The notes below the pieces were generated by a model. It worked only from the letters and a program-made list of their open reading frames with translations, was not told where the DNA came from and did not search any database. This document shows, piece by piece, positions 1-8,222 of a DNA stretch of 64,000 nt. How positions within the stretch are numbered: the first letter of the stretch is position 1; each line of letters starts with the position of its first letter. Source of the stretch: an uncultured Acetatifactor sp. (lineage in GTDB: Bacteria > Bacillota > Clostridia > Lachnospirales > Lachnospiraceae); contig CAJUGH010000003.1 in assembly GCA_910586215.1 (NCBI GenBank), positions 1-64,000 on the forward strand, given 5' to 3'. Both the position numbers and the translations under genes were made by a program.

Positions 1-1
1 C

Positions 2-1672
2 AGCGCAGCCGCCTATCTGCGGGCCAAGGAAGATTATCTCATGGGGATCAATTTTTCCAGGGTGCTGACCTTGAAGTACGGCAGGAGCGTGCAGGATTAC
101 CTGAAACGGGACCGGGCGGTAATCTCCGTGGGCAGGGTGATGACTTGTGTGCTGGGAATCGTGGTCAACAGGGAACGGGAGATCCGATCCTTTGTGAAGA
201 CACCTTTTTACCGGGTGCTGGGGAATTTCCAGTTACAGGGGAAACCCTTCCAGGGAGAGTGGAGGGCGGTGGAGAATTCCCGCTTCTACGCCTCCCCGAA
301 ACTGTATAAGGAAAACGGGTTCAAGGAGAAGAAGGATGCCCAGGACCTCATAGGGTATCTGACGAAAGAGCCGGTAGGCGATGTGGTAGTGGAGTCCATC
401 GAGAAGAAGAAAGAGAACAAGAATCCACCTCTTCTCTATAATCTGGCAGAACTGCAGAATGACTGTTCCAAATATTTCAAGATCAGCCCGGATGAGACAC
501 TGCGCATTGTCCAGGAGTTATATGAGAAGAAGATGGTGACATATCCCAGGACGGATGCCAGGGTGCTCTCCACGGCGGTGGCCAGGGAGATCCACAAAAA
601 TATTGGCGGACTGAAAGGCTATGGGCTGGTGGCACCATATGCCACGGACATCCTTGCAGCAGGCAGTTACAAGAATATTTCCAGGACCAGATATGTGAAT
701 GATAAGCAGATCACAGACCATTACGCCATCATTCCTACGGGACAGGGGCTGCATCTGATCGGGGGCATGGCTCCCCTGTCTGCCAAAGTGTATGAGGTGA
801 TCGTCCGAAGATTCCTCAGTATCTTCTACCCACCGGCCCTGTACCAGAAATTCTCCCTGTGTATCCGGGTGAAGGAGGAGCGTTTCTTTGCAAACTTCAA
901 GATCCTGCTGCAGGAGGGATATCTGAAAGTGGCGGCTTTCTCCTTCCGTAAGGAAGAGAAGGACACTGCACAGGAACCTGGTAAAGCCCAGGGGCCTTCC
1001 GGGAAAGGAGAGAAGAATCCCGGGGAAGGTGGCACAGAGGCAGAGGTAAAATGTGATGAGGAGATGACAAGGCTTCTGACAGCCTTGAAGAAGGGGGATC
1101 TTCTGGCAGTGGATTCCTATGAGATCAAGGAAGGGGAGACTTCGCCGCCCAAACGTTACACTTCCGGGAGCATGATCCTTACCATGGAGAATGCAGGTCA
1201 GTTCATCGAGGACGAGGAATTAAGGGCACAGATCAAGGGAAGCGGTATTGGTACCAGCGCCACACGGGCAGAGATTCTGAAAAAACTGGTGAATATTGAG
1301 TATCTGTCCCTGAACAAGAAGACACAGGTATTGACACCGACCCTTATGGGTGAGATGATCTATGATGTGGTGGGCAGTTCCATCAAGGCCCTTCTGGATC
1401 CCTCCCTGACGGCAAGCTGGGAGAAGGGGCTGACCCTGGTGGCCCAGGGAAGTATCACCCAGAAGGATTATATGGATAAGCTGGAAGGTTTTGTAGGCAG
1501 AAGGACACAGTATGTGAAGCAGCTTGGCAACCAGAATGCATTGTATGCCAGTTTCCAGGCGGCAGCGGAAAATTACAGTAGATCGGGCGTACCAGGAATA
1601 CCGGAAGGAAGGACTGCCATACAGCAAGGGGCCAGGACTTCTGACAGGCGGCATAAAGGACAGGGAAAATGA
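2..1672 (+). CDS. topB: DNA topoisomerase III (type IA), 5' end outside window
   Basis: C-terminal 556 residues of a type IA topoisomerase; the frame is already open at base 2, so the N-terminal TOPRIM part lies upstream. The active-site motif VTYPRTDAR is present (Tyr about residue 181 of the visible part, coded near 542-544), and a GSGIGTSATRAEIL motif follows near 1232-1275. A low-complexity Gly/Glu/Lys insert at about 960-1060 separates core segments. The family relaxes and decatenates DNA through a 5'-phosphotyrosine link. The stop overlaps the next start (ATGA at 1669-1672), so it is translationally coupled to xpaC. TopB versus a plasmid-type homologue cannot be decided without the N-terminus. 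Confidence 0.85.
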   Translation, partial: SAAAYLRAKEDYLMGINFSRVLTLKYGRSVQDYLKRDRAVISVGRVMTCVLGIVVNREREIRSFVKTPFYRVLGNFQLQGKPFQGEWRAVENSRFYASPKLYKENGFKEKKDAQDLIGYLTKEPVGDVVVESIEKKKENKNPPLLYNLAELQNDCSKYFKISPDETLRIVQELYEKKMVTYPRTDARVLSTAVAREIHKNIGGLKGYGLVAPYATDILAAGSYKNISRTRYVNDKQITDHYAIIPTGQGLHLIGGMAPLSAKVYEVIVRRFLSIFYPPALYQKFSLCIRVKEERFFANFKILLQEGYLKVAAFSFRKEEKDTAQEPGKAQGPSGKGEKNPGEGGTEAEVKCDEEMTRLLTALKKGDLLAVDSYEIKEGETSPPKRYTSGSMILTMENAGQFIEDEELRAQIKGSGIGTSATRAEILKKLVNIEYLSLNKKTQVLTPTLMGEMIYDVVGSSIKALLDPSLTASWEKGLTLVAQGSITQKDYMDKLEGFVGRRTQYVKQLGNQNALYASFQAAAENYSRSGVPGIPEGRTAIQQGARTSDRRHKGQGK

Positions 1673-3096
1673 ACGGAAACCAATCATGGAGAAATCTGGG
1701 CGAGGACATCAGGAATGCAGTGGAGGATGCCCTGCAGACAGGCAGTTTTAACAATCTGAATGAAGTCATTTCTGACACAGTCACCAGTACCATTGGCAAT
1801 GTGAAGGAGCAGATCACCCGCACCTCTGCAGAGTGGAAGAAAGGGATGGAGGGCTGGGAGGATGTGGAGCCGGACCACACTCCTGGCAGGGACAAGGGCC
1901 AGGCAGCCGGGCCGGCTGGTGGCATGGGTCCCGGTGGAAGAAGCCGGAATATGACAGAGGAATGGATGGAACAGCGGCGTAGGCAGGATGCGGAGCGCAG
2001 AGGGAATCTGTACGGCAACCAGGGCAGCAAAACGGTCAACGCCGGGAAACGCGCCATCCAGGTAATGATGGCACCTTTTAAGAAAATAGGCAGGGTGTCG
2101 GGAACCCTTTACCAGGTCTTCGGTGGGATCGGGACAGGGATCATGGCCATACTCTCCCTGGTGTTTTTGGGACTGGCCCTTGTATACGGGGAGGGATTCT
2201 GGGTGACCCTTGGGATCTTTGTCCTGCTGTTGCTTGCTTTCATTGTCATGATCCGCGTGGGCTGCGGACAGAAATCCACACTCCGACGGGCACAGAAATA
2301 CTGGGAACTTTCAGGACACAGGAAATATATTAACCTGGAGGATCTGGCCCTGCACACCAACAAGCCCCTTAAGTTTATCTTAAAGGATGTGAAGAAGATG
2401 CTCACCGCAGGCTTCTTCCCGGAAGGGCACCTGGACAGACAGGCAAGCTGCCTGATGCTGGATAACCATATCTATCAGGAGTATCTTGCGTTGGAAAAGC
2501 AGCGCAAGGTGCAGGAGCAGGAAAAAAGACAGGAAGAAGCCTGGGCTGCGAAGGCCGGGAAGACGCAGGAGACGGGAACTTCAGGCACGGGAGATGTTGT
2601 GGACACGGTGGGAATGGCCCAGGCAGATTCCACTGGCAATCCCGAACTGGATGCCATGATTGCCCAGGGGCGTGACTGTATCCGCCGTCTCCGCGACATG
2701 AATGACAACATTCCCGGGGAGGCAATCTCTGCCAAGCTTTTCCGGCTGGAAAACCTGCTGAAAGAGATCTTCGAGAGCCTGCGGGAACACCCGAAGCAGA
2801 TGCCTCAGATGCAGAAATTCATGAATTATTACCTGCCTACCACCATAAAACTGGTGGGAGCCTATGAGGAATTTGATTCCTTAAGTGTACAGGGGGAGGA
2901 GATTGCAGAGGCCAAGGCAGAGATTGAAAAGACGCTGGACACCATCAATAAGGCCTTCGGGGAGTTGCTGAACAAATTGTTCCGGGACACTGCCTACGAT
3001 GTGACAACGGATGCCCAGGTACTTCAGACCATGCTGGCCAAGGAAGGCTTGGCAGGACAGTCTGTCTTTGAATTTGAAAAGGTGCCACAAAAATGA
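1669..3096 (+). CDS. xpaC: XpaC-like (5-bromo-4-chloroindolyl phosphate hydrolysis) membrane protein
   Basis: 475 residues. The N-terminal 130 residues are polar and Gly/Arg rich, followed by two adjacent hydrophobic helices (about residues 145-165 and 170-190; coded near 2110-2260). The rest is a soluble helical domain with a charged, Ala/Glu-rich stretch (2490-2600). This matches the XpaC family, which is usually encoded beside TelA, as here (telA starts 67 bp downstream). Despite the name, no enzymatic activity is established; an envelope-stress role is inferred from the partner. The start is fixed by the 4-bp overlap with the upstream stop. Confidence 0.75.
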   Translation: MNGNQSWRNLGEDIRNAVEDALQTGSFNNLNEVISDTVTSTIGNVKEQITRTSAEWKKGMEGWEDVEPDHTPGRDKGQAAGPAGGMGPGGRSRNMTEEWMEQRRRQDAERRGNLYGNQGSKTVNAGKRAIQVMMAPFKKIGRVSGTLYQVFGGIGTGIMAILSLVFLGLALVYGEGFWVTLGIFVLLLLAFIVMIRVGCGQKSTLRRAQKYWELSGHRKYINLEDLALHTNKPLKFILKDVKKMLTAGFFPEGHLDRQASCLMLDNHIYQEYLALEKQRKVQEQEKRQEEAWAAKAGKTQETGTSGTGDVVDTVGMAQADSTGNPELDAMIAQGRDCIRRLRDMNDNIPGEAISAKLFRLENLLKEIFESLREHPKQMPQMQKFMNYYLPTTIKLVGAYEEFDSLSVQGEEIAEAKAEIEKTLDTINKAFGELLNKLFRDTAYDVTTDAQVLQTMLAKEGLAGQSVFEFEKVPQK

Positions 3097-3163
3097 TCGG
3101 ATAGGAAGCCGTTGTAGACAAATGGATTTTGAATCAATAGAATAGAAAGGATGGAGGAAGAAG

Positions 3164-4333
3164 ATGAATGATTTAGACGAGATGCTGAAGGAGGCACCAG
3201 TTCTCACTTTTGATGCGTTTCCGGCCCCAGCGCCCCAGGGTCCTGTGGAGATCAAGTCTGCCCAAGTGGTGGAGGCAGAGGTACAGAAGGAGGCCATGGA
3301 GGTAGAACTGACACCGGAAGAGAAGAAGATGGTGGACGAATTTGCTGCCCGGATTGACCTGGCCAATACCCAGATGATCCTGCAGTACGGCGCCGGATGC
3401 CAGAAGAAGATAGCAGACTTTTCAGACACTGCCCTGGGTAATGTGCGCACCAAGGACATGGGGGAAGTGGGGGAGATGCTGACCCAGGTAGTGGCAGAAC
3501 TGCGTGAGTTCGATGAGGACGAGGATGAGAAAGGGTTCTTTGGCTTCTTCAAGAAAAATGCCAACAAACTTTCTAACATGAAAGCAAAGTACGACAAGGC
3601 TGAGGTGAATGTAAATCGGATCAGCGAGGCCCTGGAACAGCACCAGGTAGTCCTGCTGAAGGATGTGGCCATGCTGGATAAGATGTATGAACTGAACCTA
3701 AATTATTTCAAGGAACTGTCTATGTACATCCTGGCGGGCAAGCAGAAGCTGAATAAGGCCAGCAAGGAGGAACTGCCAGCCCTGGTGGCCAAGGCCGAGA
3801 AAAGCGGTCTGCCAGAGGACACCCAGGCGGCCAGGGATTTCTCCGAGATGTGCAACCGGTTCGAGAAGAAGATCCATGACCTGGAACTGACCCGGACCGT
3901 GGCGCTCCAGATGGCGCCCCAGATTCGTCTGATCCAGAACAATGACATCGTTATGAGTGACAAGATTCAGTCCACCCTGGTGAACACCATCCCCCTCTGG
4001 AAGAGCCAGATGGTCATAGCCATAGGGGTGAGTCATTCCACCGATGCCGCTAAGGCCCAGCGGGCTGTCAGCGATATGACCAATGAACTGCTGAAGAAGA
4101 ATGCAGAGACGCTGAAGATTGCCACCGTGGAGACAGCCAGGGAAAGTGAGAGGGGCATTGTGGACATTGAGACACTGAAAGCCACCAACCAGACATTGAT
4201 CAGCACCCTGGACGAGGTCATGAAGATCCAGCAGGACGGCAGGGAGAAGCGGAAGAATGCGGAAGTGGAATTGCAGAAGATCGAGCAGGATATGCGCGAC
4301 AAGCTGCTGGAACTCAGCCAGGTGAGCCGCTGA
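3164..4333 (+). CDS. telA: TelA family (toxic anion resistance) protein
   Basis: 389 residues, close to the usual TelA length. An N-terminal acidic segment is followed by a long, almost wholly helical domain with heptad-like patterns (for example NRISEALEQHQVVLLKDVAM near 3609-3668, and LMQKIEQDM-type repeats at the C-terminus). No membrane segment or signal peptide is seen, so it is cytoplasmic. Homologues are linked to tellurite, bacteriocin or envelope-stress resistance, mechanism unknown. The start ATG has GGAGGAAGA just upstream. It probably forms one unit with xpaC. Functional confidence is lower than family confidence. Confidence 0.8.
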   Translation: MNDLDEMLKEAPVLTFDAFPAPAPQGPVEIKSAQVVEAEVQKEAMEVELTPEEKKMVDEFAARIDLANTQMILQYGAGCQKKIADFSDTALGNVRTKDMGEVGEMLTQVVAELREFDEDEDEKGFFGFFKKNANKLSNMKAKYDKAEVNVNRISEALEQHQVVLLKDVAMLDKMYELNLNYFKELSMYILAGKQKLNKASKEELPALVAKAEKSGLPEDTQAARDFSEMCNRFEKKIHDLELTRTVALQMAPQIRLIQNNDIVMSDKIQSTLVNTIPLWKSQMVIAIGVSHSTDAAKAQRAVSDMTNELLKKNAETLKIATVETARESERGIVDIETLKATNQTLISTLDEVMKIQQDGREKRKNAEVELQKIEQDMRDKLLELSQVSR

Positions 4334-4466
4334 GAAGGGGCAGCATTTCCCGTGCCGATTTATGGGCTGATGAACTGTAATACAACAGAAGGAGGTACTG
4401 CAGGGCGTTAGGAGAATGGTGCCAGTGTGGACAGTAATCCTATAAGGATAGGGGAAAGGAAGTAAA

Positions 4467-5150
4467 GTGAAGATGGATGCCATTGGGGTAAAAGACCTGT
4501 ATACTTTGAGTGAGACCCTTGCAGCCGGACTGTTTGAGGAAATTACGTATCCCTGGGAGGTACTTCCCAGGATCCATGATTATATCATAGCCCTGGGGGA
4601 GACCCTGCCAGAGGAGATCTATGAGAAACGGGGGGAATCTATCTGGGTTGCCAGGAATGCCAAAGTAGCGCCTACAGCCTGCCTGAACGGTCCCCTTATC
4701 ATTGACGAGGAGGCGGAAATCCGGCACTGTGCCTTTATCCGGGGCAATGCCATCGTTGGAAAAGGAGCGGTGGTAGGGAATTCCACGGAACTGAAGAATG
4801 TGGTGCTGTTCAACAAGGTGCAGGTGCCCCATTACAACTATGTGGGAGACAGCATCCTGGGATTCAAGGCCCACATGGGAGCCGGTTCCATTACATCCAA
4901 TGTGAAAAGTGACAAGACCCTGGTGATGGTGAAGGGGAGAGGTACAGCCATTGCCACAGGCCTAAAGAAGATGGGGGCCATGCTGGGGGATCATGTGGAA
5001 GTAGGATGCAACAGCGTGCTGAATCCCGGAACCGTGATCGGCAGACATTCCCAGATCTATCCGACCTCCATGGTGCGGGGCGTGATACCGGCAGACAGCA
5101 TCTATAAGAACAGGACGGAAATTGTGGAAAAAAGAGCCGGGACAGACTAA
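4467..5150 (+). CDS. Left-handed beta-helix (hexapeptide) protein, UDP-GlcNAc pyrophosphorylase-like
   Basis: 227 residues. After about 60 helical residues there are repeated hexapeptides of the LbH type (residues about 65-200: IDEEAEIRHCAFIRGNAIVG, then VVGNSTELKNVV), as in the acyltransferase half of GlmU and related nucleotidyl-sugar proteins. The nucleotidyltransferase half is absent. A conserved NYVGDSILG and GAGSITSNVK pattern matches GlmU-type acetyltransferases. The GTG at 4467 and the ATG at 4473 share one AAGGAAG site (4457-4462), with spacings of 4 and 10, so the true start is uncertain by two codons. Substrate is unknown; sugar-phosphate acyl transfer is inference. Confidence 0.7.
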   Translation: MKMDAIGVKDLYTLSETLAAGLFEEITYPWEVLPRIHDYIIALGETLPEEIYEKRGESIWVARNAKVAPTACLNGPLIIDEEAEIRHCAFIRGNAIVGKGAVVGNSTELKNVVLFNKVQVPHYNYVGDSILGFKAHMGAGSITSNVKSDKTLVMVKGRGTAIATGLKKMGAMLGDHVEVGCNSVLNPGTVIGRHSQIYPTSMVRGVIPADSIYKNRTEIVEKRAGTD

Positions 5151-5176
5151 ATTAGAGGAAATCAAGGAATCAAAGA

Positions 5177-5205
5177 TTGACTTTTCCCTCATCGTGTTGT
5201 ATAGT
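5177..5205 (+). promoter_or_regulatory. Sigma-A-type promoter before a structured leader
   Basis: TTGACT (5177-5182), 17-bp spacer, TATAGT (5200-5205). Transcription would start near 5212, right at the first hairpin of the leader, and run 360 nt to the NifU-like gene. Confidence 0.65.
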
Positions 5206-5208
5206 CAT

Positions 5209-5300
5209 TCTAGTGCGCAACGCAGTACGTTGATGCGTTAAAGTGCTAGAGAAAAAAAGGACGGGACATCCTGGAAGGAGTCTGACAGATGTCCCTGTCC
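5209..5300 (+). ncRNA. Candidate structured 5' leader (two hairpins)
   Basis: Hairpin 1: TCTAGTGC (5209-5216) pairs with GTGCTAGA (5243-5250), with two G-U pairs; a small internal loop follows, then AACGC (5219-5223) pairs with GCGTT (5235-5239) around an 11-nt loop. Hairpin 2: GGACGGGACATC (5259-5270) pairs with GATGTCCCTGTCC (5288-5300), with one bulged A; its 17-nt loop holds the SD-like GGAAGGAG (5273-5280). No U-run follows hairpin 2, so it is not a simple terminator. I do not recognise a known riboswitch consensus. Whether it is regulatory is inference. Confidence 0.4.
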
Positions 5301-5372
5301 GGGAATGAGGGAGATTATGAAGAAGAACCATCCCTGTCAGCCTGCCTATCATATCACAGGAAGCCCTGTTAG
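5289..5372 (+). CDS. Possible 27-residue leader ORF
   Basis: ATG at 5289 with GGAAGGAG 8 bases upstream; ends TAG at 5370-5372. The predicted product is acidic in the middle (DYEEEPS) and ends in RKPC. The SD lies in the loop of hairpin 2 and the ATG inside its 3' arm, so translation would compete with folding. It could be chance, since no homologue can be recalled. Confidence 0.25.
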   Translation: MSLSGNEGDYEEEPSLSACLSYHRKPC

Positions 5373-5572
5373 GCAAGAAGCATGGCCGGACTATGGATGA
5401 GACTGTGTATTCCCGGTGACTTATCGCCATTACAGATGTCGATTTTTGAAGGAACCTTGTACAGGGTATTGATTTTTGGCCAGGAATATGAGAAAATGTA
5501 TCCGAATGATATTATTTTATCAATTAGCGGATTGACAAAGTAATAACTCACAGAATCGAAAGGAGATTTCAC
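5373..5572 (+). other. Remainder of long 5' leader, no gene seen
   Basis: About 200 bases, A/T rich toward the 3' end. No convincing second promoter: TTGACA at 5532-5537 lacks a -10 at the right distance. The ribosome site AAAGGAG (5559-5565) precedes the ATG at 5573. I see no terminator. Confidence 0.4.
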
Positions 5573-6265
5573 ATGATTTATTCAAAGGAAGTTGAAGAAA
5601 TGTGCACAGTCGCCCAGGGTGTGCATCATGGTTGTGCGCCTATCCCCGAAGAAGCGAAATGGGTACAGGCAAAGAAGGTAGAAGACATTTCCGGCCTGAC
5701 ACATGGTGTGGGCTGGTGTGCCCCCCAGCAGGGCGCCTGCAAGCTGACCTTGAACGTGAAAGAGGGCATTATCCAGGAGGCCCTGGTAGAGACCATCGGC
5801 TGTTCCGGCATGACCCACTCCGCGGCCATGGCTTCCGAAATCCTCCCCGGCCTTACGGTGATGGAAGCGCTGAATACCGACCTTGTGTGTGACGCTATCA
5901 ATACCGCCATGAGAGAGTTGTTCCTGCAGATTGTCTACGGACGTACCCAGAGTGCATTCTCTGAGGAAGGACTGCCCATCGGTGCAGGACTTGAGGATCT
6001 GGGCAAGGGACTGCGCAGCCAGGTAGGCACCATGTACGGTACCTTGAAGAAGGGTCCCCGCTACCTGGAGATGGCAGAAGGTTATGTCACAGGCATTGCC
6101 CTGGATGCAGATGACCAGATTATCGGCTATGAGTTTGTAAGCCTTGGCAAGATGACAGATTTCATCAAGAAGGGTGATGATCCCAATACTGCATACGAGA
6201 AGGCCAAGGGCCAGTATGGCCGCGTTGCTGACGCCGTGAAGATTATCGATCCCAGGAAAGAGTAA
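5573..6265 (+). CDS. NifU/IscU-like iron-sulfur scaffold family protein
   Basis: 230 residues, soluble. Three cysteines match the IscU/NifU fold: Cys49 in GWCAPQQGAC, Cys77 in TIGCSGMTHSAAMASE (compare the GCxSxxASSS segment of IscU) and Cys106. Extra cysteines are at 11, 21 and 56. About 80 C-terminal residues extend beyond the minimal scaffold. This family is regularly encoded next to GGGtGRT proteins, as here (141-bp gap). Cluster binding is inferred from cysteine spacing; whether it assembles clusters or uses one catalytically is unknown. Clear SD AAAGGAG. Confidence 0.7.
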   Translation: MIYSKEVEEMCTVAQGVHHGCAPIPEEAKWVQAKKVEDISGLTHGVGWCAPQQGACKLTLNVKEGIIQEALVETIGCSGMTHSAAMASEILPGLTVMEALNTDLVCDAINTAMRELFLQIVYGRTQSAFSEEGLPIGAGLEDLGKGLRSQVGTMYGTLKKGPRYLEMAEGYVTGIALDADDQIIGYEFVSLGKMTDFIKKGDDPNTAYEKAKGQYGRVADAVKIIDPRKE

Positions 6266-6406
6266 GGCACAGCGGCAATACTGTTGTGCGATGCTTTTCA
6301 AGGAACAATGTGAGTTGAATAAACGTAACGAAGCTGTTATTATGATATTTTTTCAATGATCGGAGTGAATTGGGAAGATTCCATAAAAATAGGAGGATAG
6401 GAAAAA

Positions 6407-7417
6407 ATGGCTTTATTTGAATCATATGAAAGACGTATTGATAAAATTAATGCTGTGCTGAACAGCTATGGCATCTCTTCCCTGGAAGAAGCAGAGAAGA
6501 TCACAAAGGATGCCGGACTTGACGTATACGAGCAGGTGAAAAAGATCCAGCCGATCTGCTTTGAGAATGCATGCTGGGCCTATACCGTAGGTGCGGCCAT
6601 TGCCATCAAGAAAGGTTGCCGTAAGGCCGCAGATGCCGCCGCTGCCATTGGTGAGGGGCTGCAGTCTTTCTGCATTCCCGGTTCTGTTGCCGATACCCGC
6701 AAAGTGGGACTTGGTCATGGCAATCTGGGCAAGATGCTTCTGGAAGAGGATACTGACTGTTTCTGCTTCCTGGCCGGACATGAGTCCTTTGCCGCCGCAG
6801 AAGGTGCCATTGGTATCGCAGAGAAGGCCAACAAGGTGCGTCAGAAACCTTTGCGTGTGATCCTGAACGGCCTTGGCAAGGATGCGGCTAAGATTATCTC
6901 CCGCATCAATGGTTTTACCTTTGTAGAGACAGAATATGACCCTTATACCAATGAAGTAAAGGAAATCGAGAGGATTTCTTACTCCGAAGGACTTCGCGCC
7001 AAAGTAAACTGCTATGGATCCAACAGTGTCCCGGAGGGAGTGGCCATCATGTGGAAGGAGAATGTGGACGTATCCATCACTGGCAATTCCACCAATCCTA
7101 CCAGATTCCAGCATCCTGTTGCAGGTACATACAAGAAGGAGCGCACTGAGGCCGGCAAGAAGTATTTTTCCGTTGCCTCCGGTGGTGGTACAGGCCGTAC
7201 CCTGCATCCGGACAATATGGCAGCTGGCCCGGCTTCCTATGGCTTTACCGACACATTGGGCCGCATGCATTCCGATGCACAGTTCGCAGGTTCTTCCTCT
7301 GTTCCTGCCCATGTGGAGATGATGGGACTGATCGGTATGGGCAACAACCCTATGGTTGGTGCTACCGTGGCTGTGGCTGTGGCCATCGAGGAGGCAGCTA
7401 AGGAAAATCGCTTCTAA
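6407..7417 (+). CDS. GGGtGRT family protein (unknown function)
   Basis: 336 residues, full family length. The signature GGGTGRT is at residues 259-265, followed by LHPDNMA. Other notable segments: CFENACWAY (51-59), GLGHGNLGKM (101-110), FLAGHESFAAAEGA (121-134) and a Gly/Ser-rich AQFAGSSSVPAH (291-302). No signal peptide or membrane helix. The Gly-rich motifs suggest nucleotide or phosphate binding, which is inference only. It forms an operon with the NifU-like gene upstream and is closed by a terminator. SD AGGAGG lies at about 6391-6396. The biochemical role is not established for the family. Confidence 0.8.
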   Translation: MALFESYERRIDKINAVLNSYGISSLEEAEKITKDAGLDVYEQVKKIQPICFENACWAYTVGAAIAIKKGCRKAADAAAAIGEGLQSFCIPGSVADTRKVGLGHGNLGKMLLEEDTDCFCFLAGHESFAAAEGAIGIAEKANKVRQKPLRVILNGLGKDAAKIISRINGFTFVETEYDPYTNEVKEIERISYSEGLRAKVNCYGSNSVPEGVAIMWKENVDVSITGNSTNPTRFQHPVAGTYKKERTEAGKKYFSVASGGGTGRTLHPDNMAAGPASYGFTDTLGRMHSDAQFAGSSSVPAHVEMMGLIGMGNNPMVGATVAVAVAIEEAAKENRF

Positions 7418-7451
7418 AAACGATCCAGGGTTATAAAAATGCAGTAAATCA

Positions 7452-7492
7452 AAGGCTATCGTTGACATAGGTTGTCGGCGGTAGCCTTTTTT
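7452..7492 (+). terminator. Rho-independent terminator after GGGtGRT gene
   Basis: AAGGCTATCG (7452-7461) pairs with CGGTAGCCTT (7479-7488) with one G-U; the T-run spans 7487-7492. Confidence 0.8.
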
Positions 7493-7715
7493 GCCGTATA
7501 GCACACAGGCTCAGTTTTGTCTTCAAGTCCAATCCAGGCTGTTCCATGGTCTATAAGTGCATCCTTTTTCCAGATATCCATGACAGAATGCCCCACAGTT
7601 TGTTCCGAGATAATTGCGGGCCTTATGGAGAAAGTCAGCAACCCCTGCCATACATAAATGGGTATATTTGTTACACACATGAAAATGCTTGTTTTAGTTG
7701 TCTTGTAAATTGTAA
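7493..7715. other. Gap with no supported gene
   Basis: Between the terminator and the toxin-antitoxin promoter. A 74-codon open frame exists on the minus strand (7456-7680) but runs through the terminator and has no ribosome site. It may be a gene remnant. Confidence 0.4.
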
Positions 7716-7744
7716 TTGACGTACGCTTTCACGTACGCTATAAT
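7716..7744 (+). promoter_or_regulatory. Promoter with embedded YefM-type double operator
   Basis: TTGACG (7716-7721), 17-bp spacer, TATAAT (7739-7744). Two CGTACG palindromes at 7720-7725 and 7732-7737 lie 12 bp apart centre to centre, inside the core promoter. E. coli yefM-yoeB is autoregulated through two TGTACA-core palindromes with the same 12-bp spacing, so these are probably the antitoxin's sites; the core differs by its outer bases. Confidence 0.7.
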
Positions 7745-7884
7745 AAATCTGCATCAAGCAGATGGACAGGCAGGAATGACAGAATCAGGTGTATCACATG
7801 GATGATGGGGAACCATAGGAAGCAGATTTCCAGATGCCCATGGAGGACATGTTTCTTCTCGGAAAACGGGCACGGGGTATGTAT

Positions 7885-8133
7885 ATGACAGTAATGAATG
7901 TGACAACGGCACGGAAGAATCTTTACCGGCTGATACAGGATGTGAATGAGAGCAGCCAGCCGGTGACAATCACCAACAGCAGGGGGAAGAATGCGGTACT
8001 GCTGTCAGAGGCGGACTGGAATTCTATCCAGGAGACCATATATCTCAACACAGTGCCAGGATTGCGGGAGAGCATTGTGGCAGAAGAGCCGGTGGAGAAG
8101 CGGGAGATTTACGACCCGGATGACAAATGGTAA
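7885..8133 (+). CDS. Phd/YefM family antitoxin
   Basis: 82 residues starting MTVMNVTTARKNL. The N-terminal beta-alpha DNA-binding part (PVTITNSRGKNAVLLSEADW) and the acidic C-terminal tail (AEEPVEKREIYDPDD) are typical of YefM, which neutralises the YoeB/Txe RNase with its tail and represses its own promoter. The frame is open back to an ATG at 7834, but the family alignment and a GGGG site favour 7885. Lies directly after the palindromic promoter and 89 bp before the chosen toxin start. Confidence 0.85.
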   Translation: MTVMNVTTARKNLYRLIQDVNESSQPVTITNSRGKNAVLLSEADWNSIQETIYLNTVPGLRESIVAEEPVEKREIYDPDDKW

Positions 8134-8222
8134 GGGGATTTTATGCTGGATTATCCAGGGAGGATGGCAGACGGACAGGATCTCCCAGACAAAAAGGAAG
8201 TGGTAGGGAGGAGGCTGGGCAT

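Noticed and set aside
5170..5430. 86-codon minus-strand frame in the leader region
   Set aside because: No SD, covers the promoter and hairpins, and no recognisable protein features.
7456..7680. 74-codon minus-strand frame with faint resemblance to a zinc-finger/YgiT-like segment (TNIPIYVWQG)
   Set aside because: It runs through the terminator stem, has no ribosome site, and lacks the cysteines expected of such a domain. At most a gene remnant.
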